A stretch of 64,000 bases of DNA from Phlebopus portentosus (GCA_037892935.1 JAYXKI010000015.1:372001-436000); one strand, 5' to 3'; numbered from the stretch's first letter, positions 47,638-59,964 are shown. A program made the numbers and translations. The notes: generated by a model from the sequence alone, not told the origin.

Positions 47638-49238
47638 GTGTATCGGCAACGATCATTCTCGACAGCAGTGGATGATGGGCTTGCAACTAGACCAACACCA
47701 CGTTCCAGAAATTCTTTTATTGGACGAATGTTTGGGAGCCAGAACCAGAAGCGTTCTACACCCCGGCCCTTTCCTAGCCCTCTCGTGCCAGAGAAGTCAG
47801 TAGGAGAGACCTCTGGTTTTATAGAGAGAGTGAAGAGATTTTGGCAACGACCAAACGCAGGAGGAAATAGCATCCACATAATTGAGCGACGTCATAGTAC
47901 GGAATCAATTGACAACTTGGTCGACTCGGCCTGTGATCGCATTTGGGCAATTTCACTTGAGAATTTGAGCCTTCGAGAGCTGCAAGGCCAAGCGGTAAAT
48001 GGTTGCGAGCAATTGGACGGGCAAAAAGAAGAAACAGTGGATAAAGCAAGGGAATGTATCCTCTCCAAATTGCCTGCTGATCTCAAGATCCTGGACGTCA
48101 CAAAATATTTGGTCGACAAGCAGAATATAATGGTAGTTAACGGCGGTTATTGCGATGTCTTCGTCGGGCGCATGACATCCGAACACCTACGGTGTCGGAT
48201 TATACACCAGAAGCAAAGCAGTGCAATCGTTAAAATTGCCATCAAACGTCTCCGCGTTCGACTGAACGATGATAAGACTGAGCTTATTGAGGTGGGGTAG
48301 TCATTTTACTAAGACAATACAAAGCAAGATGTTGACTTTGTCGTTCGTCAGTCACTCACTCGCGAAATGACTATTTGGGCAGCATTGGATCACCCGAATA
48401 TACTGCCATTCATTGGATATGTACTTGAAGGGGTCTATCCATCACTAGTATCCGAGTGGATGATGCTCGGCTCGCTGCGAGATTTCTTGAAGAAGGATCG
48501 TTCAGGTTGCAATATTGTACATTTGGTGCGTATATATAATATTGTGTCAGTAGTACATAGATCCTATCGGAACACTTCAGGCACTTGGTATAGCTGAAGG
48601 GCTTAAGTACCTACACGATAAGGATGTCGTACATTCCGATATAAAACCCGTGAGTATTGGATTCAAGTCCCGAAGAGAAGTTGAAGCCAACCTGCTGGAC
48701 AGGACAATGTCCTCATCAGCGAGTCTTATCAACCTCTAATTTGCGATTTCGGGATTTCCCGCATGATCAATTCGTCTCAGACTTTGCTTCGCTTGTCAAA
48801 ACAAGATAACCCAAAGGGTACTATCCGGTGGATGGCCATAGAACTGCTACAGTTTACGGAGGGCGTACCACCTCAGCTGCATAGTAAGGAGTCGGACGTC
48901 TGGGCGTATGGCATGACGCTTTACGTGAGTCTGACTCTCAAAGGTCAATGTAACTAAGGGTAATTGTGATTCTTGATCAGGAGATGATTTCAAATCAGTG
49001 GCCATACGCTCACCTTAAGCAAGACTTCCTTGTTTTATCCGCAGTGACGAGCGGACACCTGCCAAAATTGCCAATCTTACCAGCTACGGGCACAAGGCTA
49101 TCGTCCGCTGCACATTCGGAAATTTGCTCGATCTGTACACGCTGCTGGGCAGAAAAGCCAGAGGAACGTCCAACGATGACTCGAATAAAACAGTCACTAT
49201 CGCCGTTGTCGGATGATCCTCTCGAGTCTACGCTATGA
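47638..49238 (+). CDS. TKL-like Ser/Thr protein kinase
   Basis: A first exon is open from about 47638 to 48297 (first in-frame codon is GTG; an in-frame ATG lies near 47728, or an upstream exon supplies the start). It encodes a basic N-terminus and a helical region of about 130 residues before the kinase domain. Kinase motifs in order: a Gly-containing loop (VNGGYCDVFVG), the lysine in VKIAIKRLRV, the alpha-C region REMTIWAALDHPNILPFIGY, the catalytic loop VVHSDIKP|DNVLI split by a 63-nt intron (48652-48714), DFGISR, then KGTIRWMAIE in place of the usual APE, and a C-lobe ending with CWAEKPEERPTM. All catalytic residues are present. The order fits expanded Agaricomycete kinases of tyrosine-kinase-like type. 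The substrate is unknown. Confidence 0.8.
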
Positions 49239-50184
49239 CTAAAGGTAACTGATAGGATGGAATCTGGTGTTGATACTGGTTGCCATTCCGTGTCAGCATC
49301 TTCTGCATATTTGTCATATACCGAGCATTGTTCATACGAGCGAGTCCGCATAAAATCTCCGATCTATGAAAAAGGCGTTGGTAGTCGATATCTCGGCACA
49401 AGATGGTTAGAGAGCATACTACATAGATCCTTTGGGTTATATCCTGTTATTTCTGCATTTGATGTGTCTGCTCGCTCACCATCCCTGGCCACTGATATTT
49501 CTTGCTTTGGGTCTATCCGCTTCTGCATTTGCATGTATTGCTTGCCATAGTTGTCGCTCCACATGCCACCATGGTTGTATTCCCAGTGTCCTTTTTTTTG
49601 TGTCGTATACATTGTGGGTCCAGACAAAAGTTTGTCAAGGAAAATACTCGGTCGCGCTGGTGACTAAGCAAGTGCATTATGTAATAAAACTTAGGGCCGG
49701 TTTTCGGTAGATCGTCACGGTAGTGGTATTGGATACGATTTGCTTGTTTATCGTCCAAAACAGTTGTTATCATCATCATTCACGATTATATAGTTGAGGT
49801 CTATTCTTTTGCTCGGCATGGCCTCATTGTCAACGTTGTACTTATCTGTGGAGCATCTGTATTCGTTGGGCGTCTAAGGTCCTGGTCATCAGAAAGAAGC
49901 TACTTAGCCTTGATCTTTCACGTGGGATGACGGGTAGTACGAGGTTGATGAGGCGGTACATAAAGCCTTCTCTTCTCTGACCGAGGACACTACTTGGTTT
50001 CCCGCCATCTTATGGCCTGAGTCGTCCGACCCGGAGTGTGTCATTTCCTTTTGTAGTGCATGCAGACAGTCCGGGGCAGCGAGGCTGGGCGGGATTATCC
50101 TCTTGAATTACTTTCCTTCTGGTAAGGACGACTCCCGAAGTCCCACGCTCAATATCGATGAACTTTGATCTGCAGAGGTAATCC
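49239..50184. other. Intergenic region between two kinase genes
   Basis: No exon is convincing. Both strands have frames of 80-110 codons without domain or splice support. The right end should hold the promoter of the DUF4238-kinase gene. Confidence 0.4.
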
Positions 50185-52740
50185 ATGGCTTCTCCGGAAT
50201 CGAGCCTAGTCGGGGACGTAGAGTATTATGTACCTGGATTCTTATGGAACTTCTGGCTAGAGGCCTGGTCTGTACGCATTTTCTATGAAATACGACACTT
50301 TACTGACCTGATAGGTGGCTTGCCTCTCCAGTCCTGTCGATGTGTGCAATTTTTCTCCCACCTCAGTGTCTCCTTATATCGGTTTACACGTCTATGACAC
50401 CTACAAGAACGAGCTTTCCACAGCGCTCAACGATCGACCGTTCTCAAGGGGCATATTTGATCAGATCGAACGACTTGCGCCGGAGATAGCGAAGCGCCCG
50501 GAATGGGAAGAAGCGAACACAGCATTCAATGCGCTTGAGAAAGACGCTGAGACGGCGATCCGGTCATTACTTCAACAAATCGACTCCAAACCACGGCCTT
50601 CGCAGCTTTCTGGTTCAGGCTGGGGCAGGTGGAACGCGATGCGTTTCGATAAGCCGAAGTTATCCTTGGGCAGACATGCTCTACAGTCGCTACAGAAATA
50701 CCTCATATTCCTTCGGTTTCGGAATCGGAATATGTATGCAAGGTTGCTGGAGCTTGCAAATACTGGATATCTCTTCTCGACTAAGAGCTGGGGCTCGCCT
50801 CGAGCTTTGCATGAAATTGCTCAATTAGAAGGAGGCGCGCACAGTCCCTTCTTAGATTGGGTAAAGCTCTTAAAGAGTTTTACGTGCTTCCTGTCTGGCG
50901 ATTACGAGTCTCACAAGTCAGTTGCGTTCATCTGCGACTGTATCCACAGGAGATATGAGAACATGCTAGACGTGGACGTATGCATCGGTGTCTCCCCTGA
51001 GCCGGATGAGTATATCATGAGCGCTTCTTGCTTCGGTGACGTTGAAGAAGATGGCTCGGGGAAGTTGTGAGTGTCCATTACTCATTTCCTTGGCATATCC
51101 CTAAGCTCACAAATCGCATCGCAAACAGAAAGGATACCAACCATTACTTCTTTCCGATCTCGCCACGTTGTGCGATTTACTTGCTTATTGATGCACCTCA
51201 TGATCTGTCTCTGAAGGAACGCGAGCAACTTGTCCACCCGTTCGCGAGCAACGCTATTGTCCCATCCGCCCTTGATCACGACGTGGAATCATCAGTCGAT
51301 ATCTACCAGCGTAACGCTCTTCTCCTACAGACACTCCCACCTCACCTCATCTTCGTCTCGTCCCGTTCGATGATCCGCACTCTCACTTATTATAATGATC
51401 GACGGTGGATTCCGGAGAACCTCGATTACAGCAAACTCCTACGTGGATGCCGTGAGGAGAGCGTCACGCATATGCTGCTCGTCAAAGCGTCGATAGAAGT
51501 CATTGACTTGACGGATGAGGTGACGATTGTTGACGAACATGCGATTTGCTACGGTTCTTTTGCAGATGTTTGGAAGGGCGTATGGGAAGACCGGACTGGG
51601 AGAGGAACGGTGAGGAAAGAGGCGAGTATTGTATTTCTTCACTCTGTATGAGTAAATGAATCTAATGTGCAGACCAGGTTGCATTGAAAGTCCTTCGAGC
51701 TAACCTGGTAGGCTACGCTCAAGAGAGGCTTCTCGGGGTATGTAGGACCTTGTCGTTCTTCTGGAGTGAACTCATGCTTTGTCTACAGAGACTGAAGAAA
51801 GAGGTGAAGGCATGGTACCGACTAAACCATCCTCACGTCGCCCGACTATACGGGATTGTCCAGCGCCCTAATACTCTAGCCATGGTTTCTCCGTGGTGCG
51901 ATAACGGAACTATCGTCAAATATCTACGCGACAAAAGTCCAAACGCAAATCGCTACCAACTTGTCAGTACGCAAATCCGTTGTTTGCCGTTTGTGTCTAC
52001 GTGTCTCGTCTATAAGCTTGTCTGTACCTGAGTCTGAAGCATCTCTTTCGCGCTGGCTTTCAACCGATGCTTTGAAACCGCGTTTATTAGCTTTATGAGA
52101 TAGCTTCTGGTGTTGCGTACCTTCATGGATGCACTCCGAAAGTCGTGCATGGTGACCTCAAAGGCGTGAGCGCACATTTCATTCATATTATTTCCTTTAG
52201 TGCTGACCTGAAATTCTTTCGCGATGTTTGGAAGTGCAACATCCTGATAGATGCAGATGGCAAGACTGTGATCACAGACTTTGGGCTTGCAAAGGTCAGA
52301 GAAGAGGTATCCGATGTTCTCGAACTGCCTTCCTCCCTCTTCGCTGGTTCTACGCGATGGATGGCACCAGAACTCTTTTTGTCTCAAATCGAAGATGACC
52401 GGAGGGCGCCTATCACGACATATAGTGACGTCTTTGCATTTGCCTCAGTTTGTCTAGAGGTAAGCACCTCCACTTCCTCCATTCTTTTTCAGATGAAATT
52501 CTGCAACAATTCCAGGTCCTGACGGGACAACTTCCATATGCAAACCGCCGGAACGACTATGGCGTTACAGTAGCTGTAATGTCGGGCGTCAAGCCTTCCA
52601 GTGGTTGTCAGCATGTCAGTGAGGACCTCAAGTCAGAGGAATTGTGGAGGTTGATGGATGAGTGTTGGGACCAGATTCCTCATGCTCGGCCCACGATGGT
52701 GAAGATGCGTGAATGCTTAGACTGCATTCGACATAGATGA
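50185..52740 (+). CDS. DUF4238-protein kinase fusion
   Basis: Exons 1-2 are 50185..50267 and 50332..51066 (phase 2). The third starts at 51129 and runs to about 51620, then several short exons run to the stop at 52740. Residues about 10-330 match DUF4238: a start VEYYVPGFLWNF, a conserved helical region, DYESHKSVAF, then HYFFPISPRCAIYLLI, SSRSMIRTLTYY near the end. The kinase domain follows: CYGSFADVWKGVW (Gly loop), VALKVLRANL, WYRLNHPHVARLYGI, VVHGDLKG|CNILI, DFGLAKV, GSTRWMAPELF, ECWDQIPHARPTM, with catalytic residues intact. DUF4238 has no firmly known activity in fungi; in this position it may act as a sensor for the kinase, which is inference. The first junction was chosen by phase and is less sure. 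Confidence 0.82.
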
Positions 52741-53025
52741 GCTATGGACTTTTACGAAGTAACGATTTTGTTATTGTCGCTCTTTTGTTGTATTAGCTAT
52801 ACTTTTTCCGTCGTCTTTTTAATTGAATTTCACCTGAGGATTATGATTCGTTATCAGAGATGACCCGAAAAGGCATATCTGATAGGCCGGAAAATACGTT
52901 GAATTTACGGCCGAAAATAGTCGAGGTCATAAGATGCGCATCCGTCCCCGCGTCGGCCTCATTTGCCAGCACCGTGAGCACCAACCTTACTTCTTTTTCC
53001 AACAACCATCACTGGCGCGAACACG

Positions 53026-54982
53026 ATGGTGATGCTGGCTCGCGTACCAATATGCACACGCGCAGTGCCGCGCTCGATGACATGGACACAGAGCTATGCG
53101 AAGACAAGCAGCGCGATGGTGTTGGGACTCTTGGCGCCACGCCGGATGATGGCCAGCGCGACTCCGACCAATAGGATTGTTGTTTCTAATCCGGTTGTTG
53201 AACTTGACGGGGATGAGATGACGAGGATTATTTGGAAGAAGATCCGGGAGGAGGTGAGTCTGTTCTTTCTGGTTTCGTATGATGTGAAAGGCTGATGATG
53301 ACCGTTGGCTGTGTTGGACTAGTTGATCTATCCGTACTTGCAGCTTGACATCAAGTATTATGATCTTGGGATTGAGAATCGCGATGCTGTGAGGATTCGC
53401 ATTCATTTCTATCTATCTGATGTGGATGCTGAAACGCGCTATGCTGTAGACGGATGACCAAGTGACTATCGAGGCTGCAGAGGCAATCAAGAAATACAAC
53501 GTCGGCATCAAGTGTGCGACTATCACACCCGATGAGGCGCGCGTGGAAGGTGCACTTTCAGCTAATCATCTTCGATGCTAAACTTGTCGAGCTGATTGAG
53601 ATTTGCAGAATTTAAGCTGAAGCAGATGTGGCGCTCTCCGAACGGAACGATTCGCAACATCTTAGGCGGGACCGTGTTCAGGGAACCGTATGTCCACTCG
53701 TATCATCACTACTCCTTCTTATTCCGCCTAACTCACCTCAACTTTGTACATCTATAGCATAGTACTCAAGAAAATCCCGAAACCCGTACCCGGATGGACG
53801 AAACCAATCGTCATTGGCCGTCACGCGTTCGGCGACCAATATCGGAGCACGGACTTCGTCGCACCTGGCCCGGGAAAGCTGCAACTTGTCTTTATGCCTC
53901 CGGAAGGCGAGAAGACAGTATTAGACGTGTATGAGTTCAAGGGCCCTGGTGTTGCTTTGAGTATGTATAACACGGATGAGGTTCGTTTACTGTGCTTTTT
54001 TTGTTCTGGGGGTGAGCGTGACGTCCTGACAAGGAATGTTTAGTCGATTACCGGATTTGCGCATTCTTCGTTCAAGATGGCTTTACAAAAGAAATTGCCT
54101 TTGGTGAGTGATTTGCTTCCTAACTCAAGGATTCCCAACTCATCCATGTATTCTAGTTCCTGTCGACAAAAAACACCATTCTGAAGAAATACGATGGCCG
54201 CTTCAAGGACATCTTTCAAGACCTCTATGACCAGTACGTCCATGCCTTAGCCTCCCGCAAAATAATATTTTAGTCTTTCATCCTTAGTCACTACAAGCCT
54301 CTCTTCGACGAGGCGTCTATCTACTACGAGCACCGTCTGATCGACGACATGGTCGCGCAAGCGATTAAATCATCAGGAGGCTTCGTATGGGCATGTAAAA
54401 ACTATGACGGTGACGTCCAGTCGGATATCCTTGCGCAAGGGTTTGGTAGTCTAGGTATGATGACGAGTGAACTCGTCACACCTGACGGGAAGACCATCGA
54501 GGCCGAGGCAGCACACGGTCGGTCTCCTCAGTCCACTCTTTGCTTTCCTTCACTAAAAAGAGTTTCTTATATAGGCACTGTAACCCGACACTACCGCGAG
54601 CACCAAAAAGGTCGCGAAACCTCAACGAACCCCGTCGCGTCCATCTTCGCATGGACGCGCGGACTCCTACATCGCGCTAAGCTCGACGGGAACGACGCGC
54701 TCACGACGTTCTGCCACAACCTCGAGGCATCGTGCGTAGAGACGATCGACGAGGATAGTATCATGACGAAGGACTTGGCACTTGCGATTCACGGAAGGGA
54801 GATGCAGAGGAAGCATTGGGTCGTTACGGATGTCTATATGGATGCCGTCAACGTATGTGGTCTTTTTTTCTCTATACATTCCTAGGATCAGGGCTGACAC
54901 ACGGTTATTCGTTCCGCTTGAACAGAGGAAGCTCCAGAAGAAGCTTGCTGAGGCCAAAGCTCAAGGGATCCTGAATGCATGA
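53026..54982 (+). CDS. IDP1: NADP-dependent isocitrate dehydrogenase, probably mitochondrial
   Basis: The model is join(53026..53253,53323..53388,53450..53549,53609..53687,53758..53980,54044..54103,54157..54233,54288..54517,54575..54852,54926..54982), ten exons, all phases consistent, 465 codons plus stop. It catalyses oxidative decarboxylation of isocitrate to 2-oxoglutarate with NADP+. Motifs: [16 protein letters not shown] at the start of the core, [18 protein letters not shown] (substrate Ser/Asn/Arg), [53 protein letters not shown] and [17 protein letters not shown]. An N-terminal extension of about 45 residues rich in Arg, Ser and Thr without acidic residues looks like a mitochondrial presequence. 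Start is ATG 53026 (a second ATG follows at 53032). Length fits the eukaryotic homodimeric type. Confidence 0.95.
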
Positions 54983-55687
54983 GGATGCCTTCACTCTTGC
55001 ATCTGTACCATAATTCCTGCAACGAGGCACTTGCAGTGCACAGGTACCCTCCCATTTACATCTAGAGCTCTAGAACTAGAAACCTGGAAGTCTAGACATT
55101 CTAGATGCTCACACGTCTTGCTTTTCCTTACCTTATATCAAGCACAGGATGGATGTTTACGTGTTCATTATCAATTACACGCCCGTTGTATTCAAACTTC
55201 TATTCGGGACTTCTCTTCCATTTGAACTTTAGGCTGCCCTAAGGTTGTTTTGAATCAAGACGGTGTTACTTCGGTTTCAATGACATGAGGCGGGAAGACC
55301 AGACGGCTGTACCGCGGTCATTGCTTTGCCGACAAGATGGAGTCATGAGTATATATGCGCTTGGTTCTGGTAACGCGGTTCGAAATTCAAGCAATCCGGA
55401 CAAATGTACGCGATTCTACTCACAAAGACAGACAAACAGATCAGGAGAAATGCTAGGGGAGAGGGGAGAGGGGAGAGGGGAGAGGGGAGAGGGGAGAGGG
55501 GAGAGGGGAGAGGGGAGAGGGGAGAGAACTGACGAAGGAATAGCAAAGAGCAACTTAAACGTCATCAAGCGGAAACGGAAAGTTGGTACACAGAAGGAAA
55601 CAGAACATCAGATCAGAGAAAGGGGGAAGTTGCATCGTAGAAGTACAAGATGTAATTCATTTCAGGATTTGTCATCAATAAATACCT
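54983..55687. other. Intergenic with a 7-bp minisatellite
   Basis: This is the space between the convergent IDH (plus) and membrane-protein (minus) genes. No gene is seen. It contains the AGGGGAG array described separately, and the direct words TCTAGA and CTAGAACT near 55060-55100. Confidence 0.5.
55455..55527. repeat. AGGGGAG heptamer minisatellite, about 10 copies
   Basis: There are about ten nearly perfect head-to-tail copies of the heptamer AGGGGAG. The plus strand is all purine and could form a G-rich structure. It lies in the intergenic space between the 3' ends of two convergent genes and is not in a coding exon. Confidence 0.92.
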
Positions 55688-56912
55688 AAGGTCACTGAAT
55701 CCATTGGATCGCAGTAACCCCATGGACGGTACCAGTCACCTCTCCTGAGGACCGGACCCATGCGATCATCGTCACCGTCACCACGACGGTACTCTTCTTT
55801 CGAAGAACACACACGGCAGACCGTATATACAGCAGATTCTTGGCCCGTCCAGGTCTCACGCCATCTCAACCTTGCCAATATTGGCATTCTGATTGAAACC
55901 CGCAGGTGTCTCCTTCATCGCCCAGGACTCGCGAAGCGCTGTGCTGTTTCGTTCCACCCAGCGCCTTGCGCGTGAATCTTGGCTCTTTCGGCGCTGACGC
56001 AGGCGGAGGATATATACAGTCGTCTAGACATATCAAAAGATATTAGTTCATCATGGGTTATTATAAGAGCTTCGCAATGACGACGGAAATGATGATAATG
56101 ATCGGAAGTAGAAGGGCCTAAAGCGGGACTCACCAGAATGAGAAGAACAACACCGACGAGCGAGCCGATGAGTGCAGCAGGGAGGATCTTCGCCAGGTTG
56201 TTACTTGATGATGAAGATGGAGAGGAGCTTGTGCCGGTGTCGCCGTCGGCAGTAGCAGCCGCGGCTGCAGATAGAGAGCTCTGAAGAGACAGGGGTTGGA
56301 AGTCTGGTCCAGGTGTTCTATATATAAATCACCAACCAAGTGGAAGAAGAAAGGCATCAGAACGAAAGAACGACAGACGATGCGAGTAACGGAGATACGT
56401 ACACTGGGACACTAACAATCCCGCCGTTCAGAGAGAAGACTTCCCAGCAGACAGCGCCGCTAACGGTGGACGCTGCCGCGGTACTATCCAGTCGATTCTC
56501 TCAGCTGTAACGTGCGATGATGAGATATCTAATGGACGTACTCGATATCGAATCGCGCCGAGGACCCTCCCAGCATCGTCGTCCGCCAGCATTGGACCGT
56601 CATCGTGCCATAAGAAGTAGTAGATGTAGTTGCAGGCGCCGGGCTGCTCGTGATCCTGAATAACGTCGCCACATGATATGAGAGACAATACATCCACACA
56701 TCATCTCAAGCATTCCGCGTCCTCGAGAGCGCGTAAACGCAGTAATGTACTTACGATACTACAGGTGTGATTCCCGAGAGAGGTACCTCTGTCACTGTCG
56801 TAGACGTTATCTGTGCGCGCGCATACATCGAGCCCGGCAGCGATTCTATCACGAACATGAAGACAACAGCGCCAGTAAGTGCGGTCCTCATCGCATCAAA
56901 CATCTTGCTCAT
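55688..56912 (-). CDS. Single-pass membrane protein with signal peptide and Ser/Thr-rich stalk
   Basis: From ATG 56912: a signal peptide (MSKMFDAMRTALTGAVVFMFVIESLPGSMYA), an ectodomain with Ser/Thr stretches and two Cys-containing segments, a Ser-rich stalk, and a membrane helix AKILPAALIGSLVGVVLLIL ending at a GTGAGT donor near 56135. The next exon continues in phase as TTVYILRLRQRRKSQDSRARRW (stop-transfer), and a cytoplasmic tail runs to about 55860. A last exon that ends near 55688 is likely but its splice phase is unresolved. The layout (small ectodomain, one helix, charged tail) is frequent in Agaricomycetes. Function is unknown; a cell-surface role is inferred. Confidence 0.7.
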
Positions 56913-57387
56913 TATTAAATGCAACGCAGACGACAAACGAAAGTGACGAGACAAACGACGACGACAACGACGACGACTGAGGTGGTGGCCTGAGAAGAAG
57001 CCTGGCCTGGGAGAGCTTGAGCGATGGAAATGCCATCATAAATGGCAGCTAATTTATTTATTAATCAAACTGATCCGGAGCCATAGCGAATAATCTTGGC
57101 AGTGACCCGTTTCCGATCACCGAGAGCCGTCCCGGATATTCCTATTTCGGTAGAATCTCCGAAATTATTTGATCGACAATCCAGGATCGTCCGCATTCTG
57201 TCAAAGAAAGCAGTGAGTATATCTGTATTAGTCGAGAGGTTGATTGGCGAGAATTAAGGCTCTGTATTTTCACTAAAAGACTGTCACTGAGTCAATAAGA
57301 GACAAAGGATTCAAGGTAAAGGCATTGTCTGAGGCAACATACTGTTCATGTCCTCATGTGCATGCACTATGCTACTATTAGTGTTCC

Positions 57388-57530
57388 GACCATATCCGTA
57401 TAAATCCATATATGGGTTTCTATATATGAATACGGCCGTATCATATAGGCTGAAAAGAAGAAAATATATGGCCTGTATATATATGGCTGTATTCATATAA
57501 TATTAGTAAGAAAGTGCTATATATGGCAAT
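57388..57530. repeat. AT-rich inverted-repeat element (hairpin, MITE-like)
   Basis: The block TATATGAATACGGCC near 57421-57437 pairs with GGCTGTATTCATATA near 57485-57499 with one mismatch. Inside it lie the perfect palindrome ATACGGCCGTAT and repeated TATATGG words (also CCATATATGG). The whole could fold into a long hairpin. No coding capacity is seen. It might be a MITE remnant or a replication/scaffold-type AT-rich element. Confidence 0.6.
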
Positions 57531-57600
57531 TTTACTCTGGTGAGTCTTGTCTTGTCACGTCATCCATCACTCACCTGACAGCTCCATGCAACCGTTGCAC

Positions 57601-57713
57601 TCACTCCCTTATCTCTCTCTCTCTTTCTCTCATATGGTCGCCTCTCTGACCCCCCCTCTGTCCTCCCTCCCTCATCCCTCTTCCCTCCTTCCCTCCTTCC
57701 TTTCTTGATGCAG
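57601..57713. repeat. Pyrimidine (CT/CCCT) microsatellite tract
   Basis: A nearly all-pyrimidine tract on the plus strand with (CT)n followed by CCCT/TCCC repeats, about 110 bp. Simple sequence, no coding signal. Confidence 0.85.
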
Positions 57714-58130
57714 TCACCTCAATTACTGGCCTCCCTGTGGACATTCTAAGCCTTTTTTACCACTGTCAGCATCTCAGATGCAAATTGTCTTATCATCAGA
57801 GCTTAAGACAACACGTGTTCCCCTCAATCGAGATTGAAGTCATCCAAGTCCCGCCAGAGGACAGAGCAGCCAATGGAGAAAATGGGGGACATTGTGTCCC
57901 TGCATATAGAGGAACTAGGTATGTTGAATTACTGCATTTTTTTATTTTTCTGAAAACTTTGCCAGCAAATTGTTTGGTTGATCAGGCCCGAACTGTGTAT
58001 ATAAGATCTTACTTCGTTACTCCTAGGTTTATTCATTGAGGTAATTGACATATGCATAATCAGGTTAAAGAGGTAGTTTACATTTTCATTGCACTTTGGA
58101 TGATACTGACTGTATTTTAGAAATGTCCAT

Positions 58131-59961
58131 TGTAGTGTGCCGCACTAACCTGTACCGGTCCAGCGGCACAGGCCTGTAAGGGCTGTACTCCCCTATGCCA
58201 TACCCAAGACACCCCGTGTACTATTGTCAGCAAACCAGCCTTCGCCACCATTATACATAATACAGCCTGGTCAGCGGCCGCCGGACCTTCAGCGGCCTAG
58301 GAACAGCACCCACGCCGCCACCGCCGCCGACCATACAAACCGGCAGCGATGCCTCCACTCCTATCTTATGATCACCTTGTCCCCCTGTTGACCAAATCCT
58401 AGTTCCCCTTCTCCAGCCTCTCTCAAGAACGGTTCTGCCGAATCCGGTGACTCCAGGCTTCGGAAATGCTTGCGCGGCGGCCGGACACGCTGCGGCGGAT
58501 GTATATCACACTATCGCGGAGGTGTATGCCCGCCGCCGCGCCGGCTGGGTGAACGATAGCCAATCTCAGGTCCATTTCGTTGATTGTTTCATATTCTTAT
58601 CATCCCACATTGTACGCCGAGCGCAGTAGCGCGCCCAGCGGCCGTCCGTATATTCCCCCTTTTAGTTTTATTCGACCCCTTGGCATTTCAGATCTATATA
58701 GAGCGCGCCCTGACCGATTTGAACAGCCCTGACGTTCGACACGACGTACCAGCATTCCGCCGTTCCGATTGGGGCGCCCCTAGGTCTTGGTGGCTTGGCG
58801 GCACATCTCGGTGGCGGCCCCCGCCGTTGCGGCATGCCTGTCACGCCTCGCCGCCCGCCGCTTTAAGTGATATTTCTTATCAAGGACTCATAGTATATAT
58901 AGAGAGCATGTATCTATCCTAAAAAGCAGCAGATATACACTCTAGAACGCAGTTACCAGAGACCAACTACAAGTAAAGAAGCCTCTTTCAAGAAACCAGT
59001 ATATACAGGGGACCTGACAGCTGGATCGGGCGAATTCCCGGTCACGTGCTCTCGCCGATCCCGTCCTGACGGCGTGGCCCCGGACCTCACAGGACAAAAG
59101 CCGCTGAGCTCATTCGCCGCTCTGGACATCTCCCTTCTGTGCAGCTGTCACTCTTCTAGTAATCCCTCCAGGGATTTCCCACTTATATCTGCATCGCCGA
59201 CCCTCTCTCTTGATCCTCCGCCGCTGCTTGGTCCTGAGCATTTGGGATTCCTCCTCCACGTCCCGACACAGCCGTCACTCCTCTAGTAACCAATCCCACG
59301 ATCTTCGATTTCTCCCCATGCCTGAGGCCCCCTTTTGTATTTCTTCGCCGCCGCTCGGTTCAGATTGTTTGTGATTCTTCCTCAACGCCTCGATGCAGCT
59401 GTCACTCTTCTAGGCATCTGTCGTACTTCCTCGACGTCTCGATGCAGCTGTCACTCTTCTTGTGTTCACCGCTACCGCCGGCGCCGGCATCCCTTTCCGT
59501 CTGAATCCAGTCTCCTGCTTCTCACCGCCTCCGTGTCGTTCCACCGCCGATACTACTACCCTTTCAAGTGGTGTCGACCCTCTCTCACCCTCGCCTTCTC
59601 TGTGTCATTCCGATGTCATCTCCCCGACTACCGGGCAGAATCGCACTGGTGCAAACCTCCAGCGGCGCCGCATCCAGTCCGCCGCCACGACCCCTTCGCC
59701 GGTTCAGTCGGACTCGGTGATCCCTATTCGGCTGTCGAAGCCTGTATTGCCATGGCGAGTTATTCAAAGGCGCGGCGGATCTGCCTAACGGCCAGATCCT
59801 TGTGCATCTGAGCTGAGTGTCGCCTCTGAAAGCCTGTAGGTAGTCTGTAGATCTGGTAGGACCTCCCCTTTTTCCTCTCGACACCTTTGACATTGCCTCC
59901 CTGTGGTCAAACGCTGCCGCTGCCGCCTTTGTCCCTATCTAGGAGAGTCTGATAGTCTACA
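58131..59961 (+). mobile_element. 5' LTR of retrotransposon element 1
   Basis: The LTR is bounded by the short inverted ends TGTAG and CTACA, about 1.83 kb, and is followed after 3 nt by a primer-binding site that begins with TGG. A TATA-like box (TATATATAG near 58894) could start transcription. Inside are four partly degenerate copies of CAGCTGTCACTCTTCTAG-type words at about 59141, 59269, 59396 and 59443. Only one LTR is in the window, so the borders rest on the inverted ends and the primer-binding site and cannot be checked against a partner. Confidence 0.66.
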
Positions 59962-59964
59962 TTT

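Larger units (their letters stand above)
56913..58130. other. Intergenic: AT-rich hairpin, pyrimidine tract, transposon flank
   Basis: No gene is supported. The region contains the membrane protein promoter, the inverted-repeat AT-rich element near 57388-57530, a CT-rich microsatellite at 57601-57713 and the flank of the LTR that starts at 58131. Confidence 0.45.

Noticed and set aside
59335..59811. 158- and 108-codon plus-strand frames within the LTR
   Set aside because: They lie inside the proposed LTR and arise from CT-rich subrepeats. No protein family is visible.
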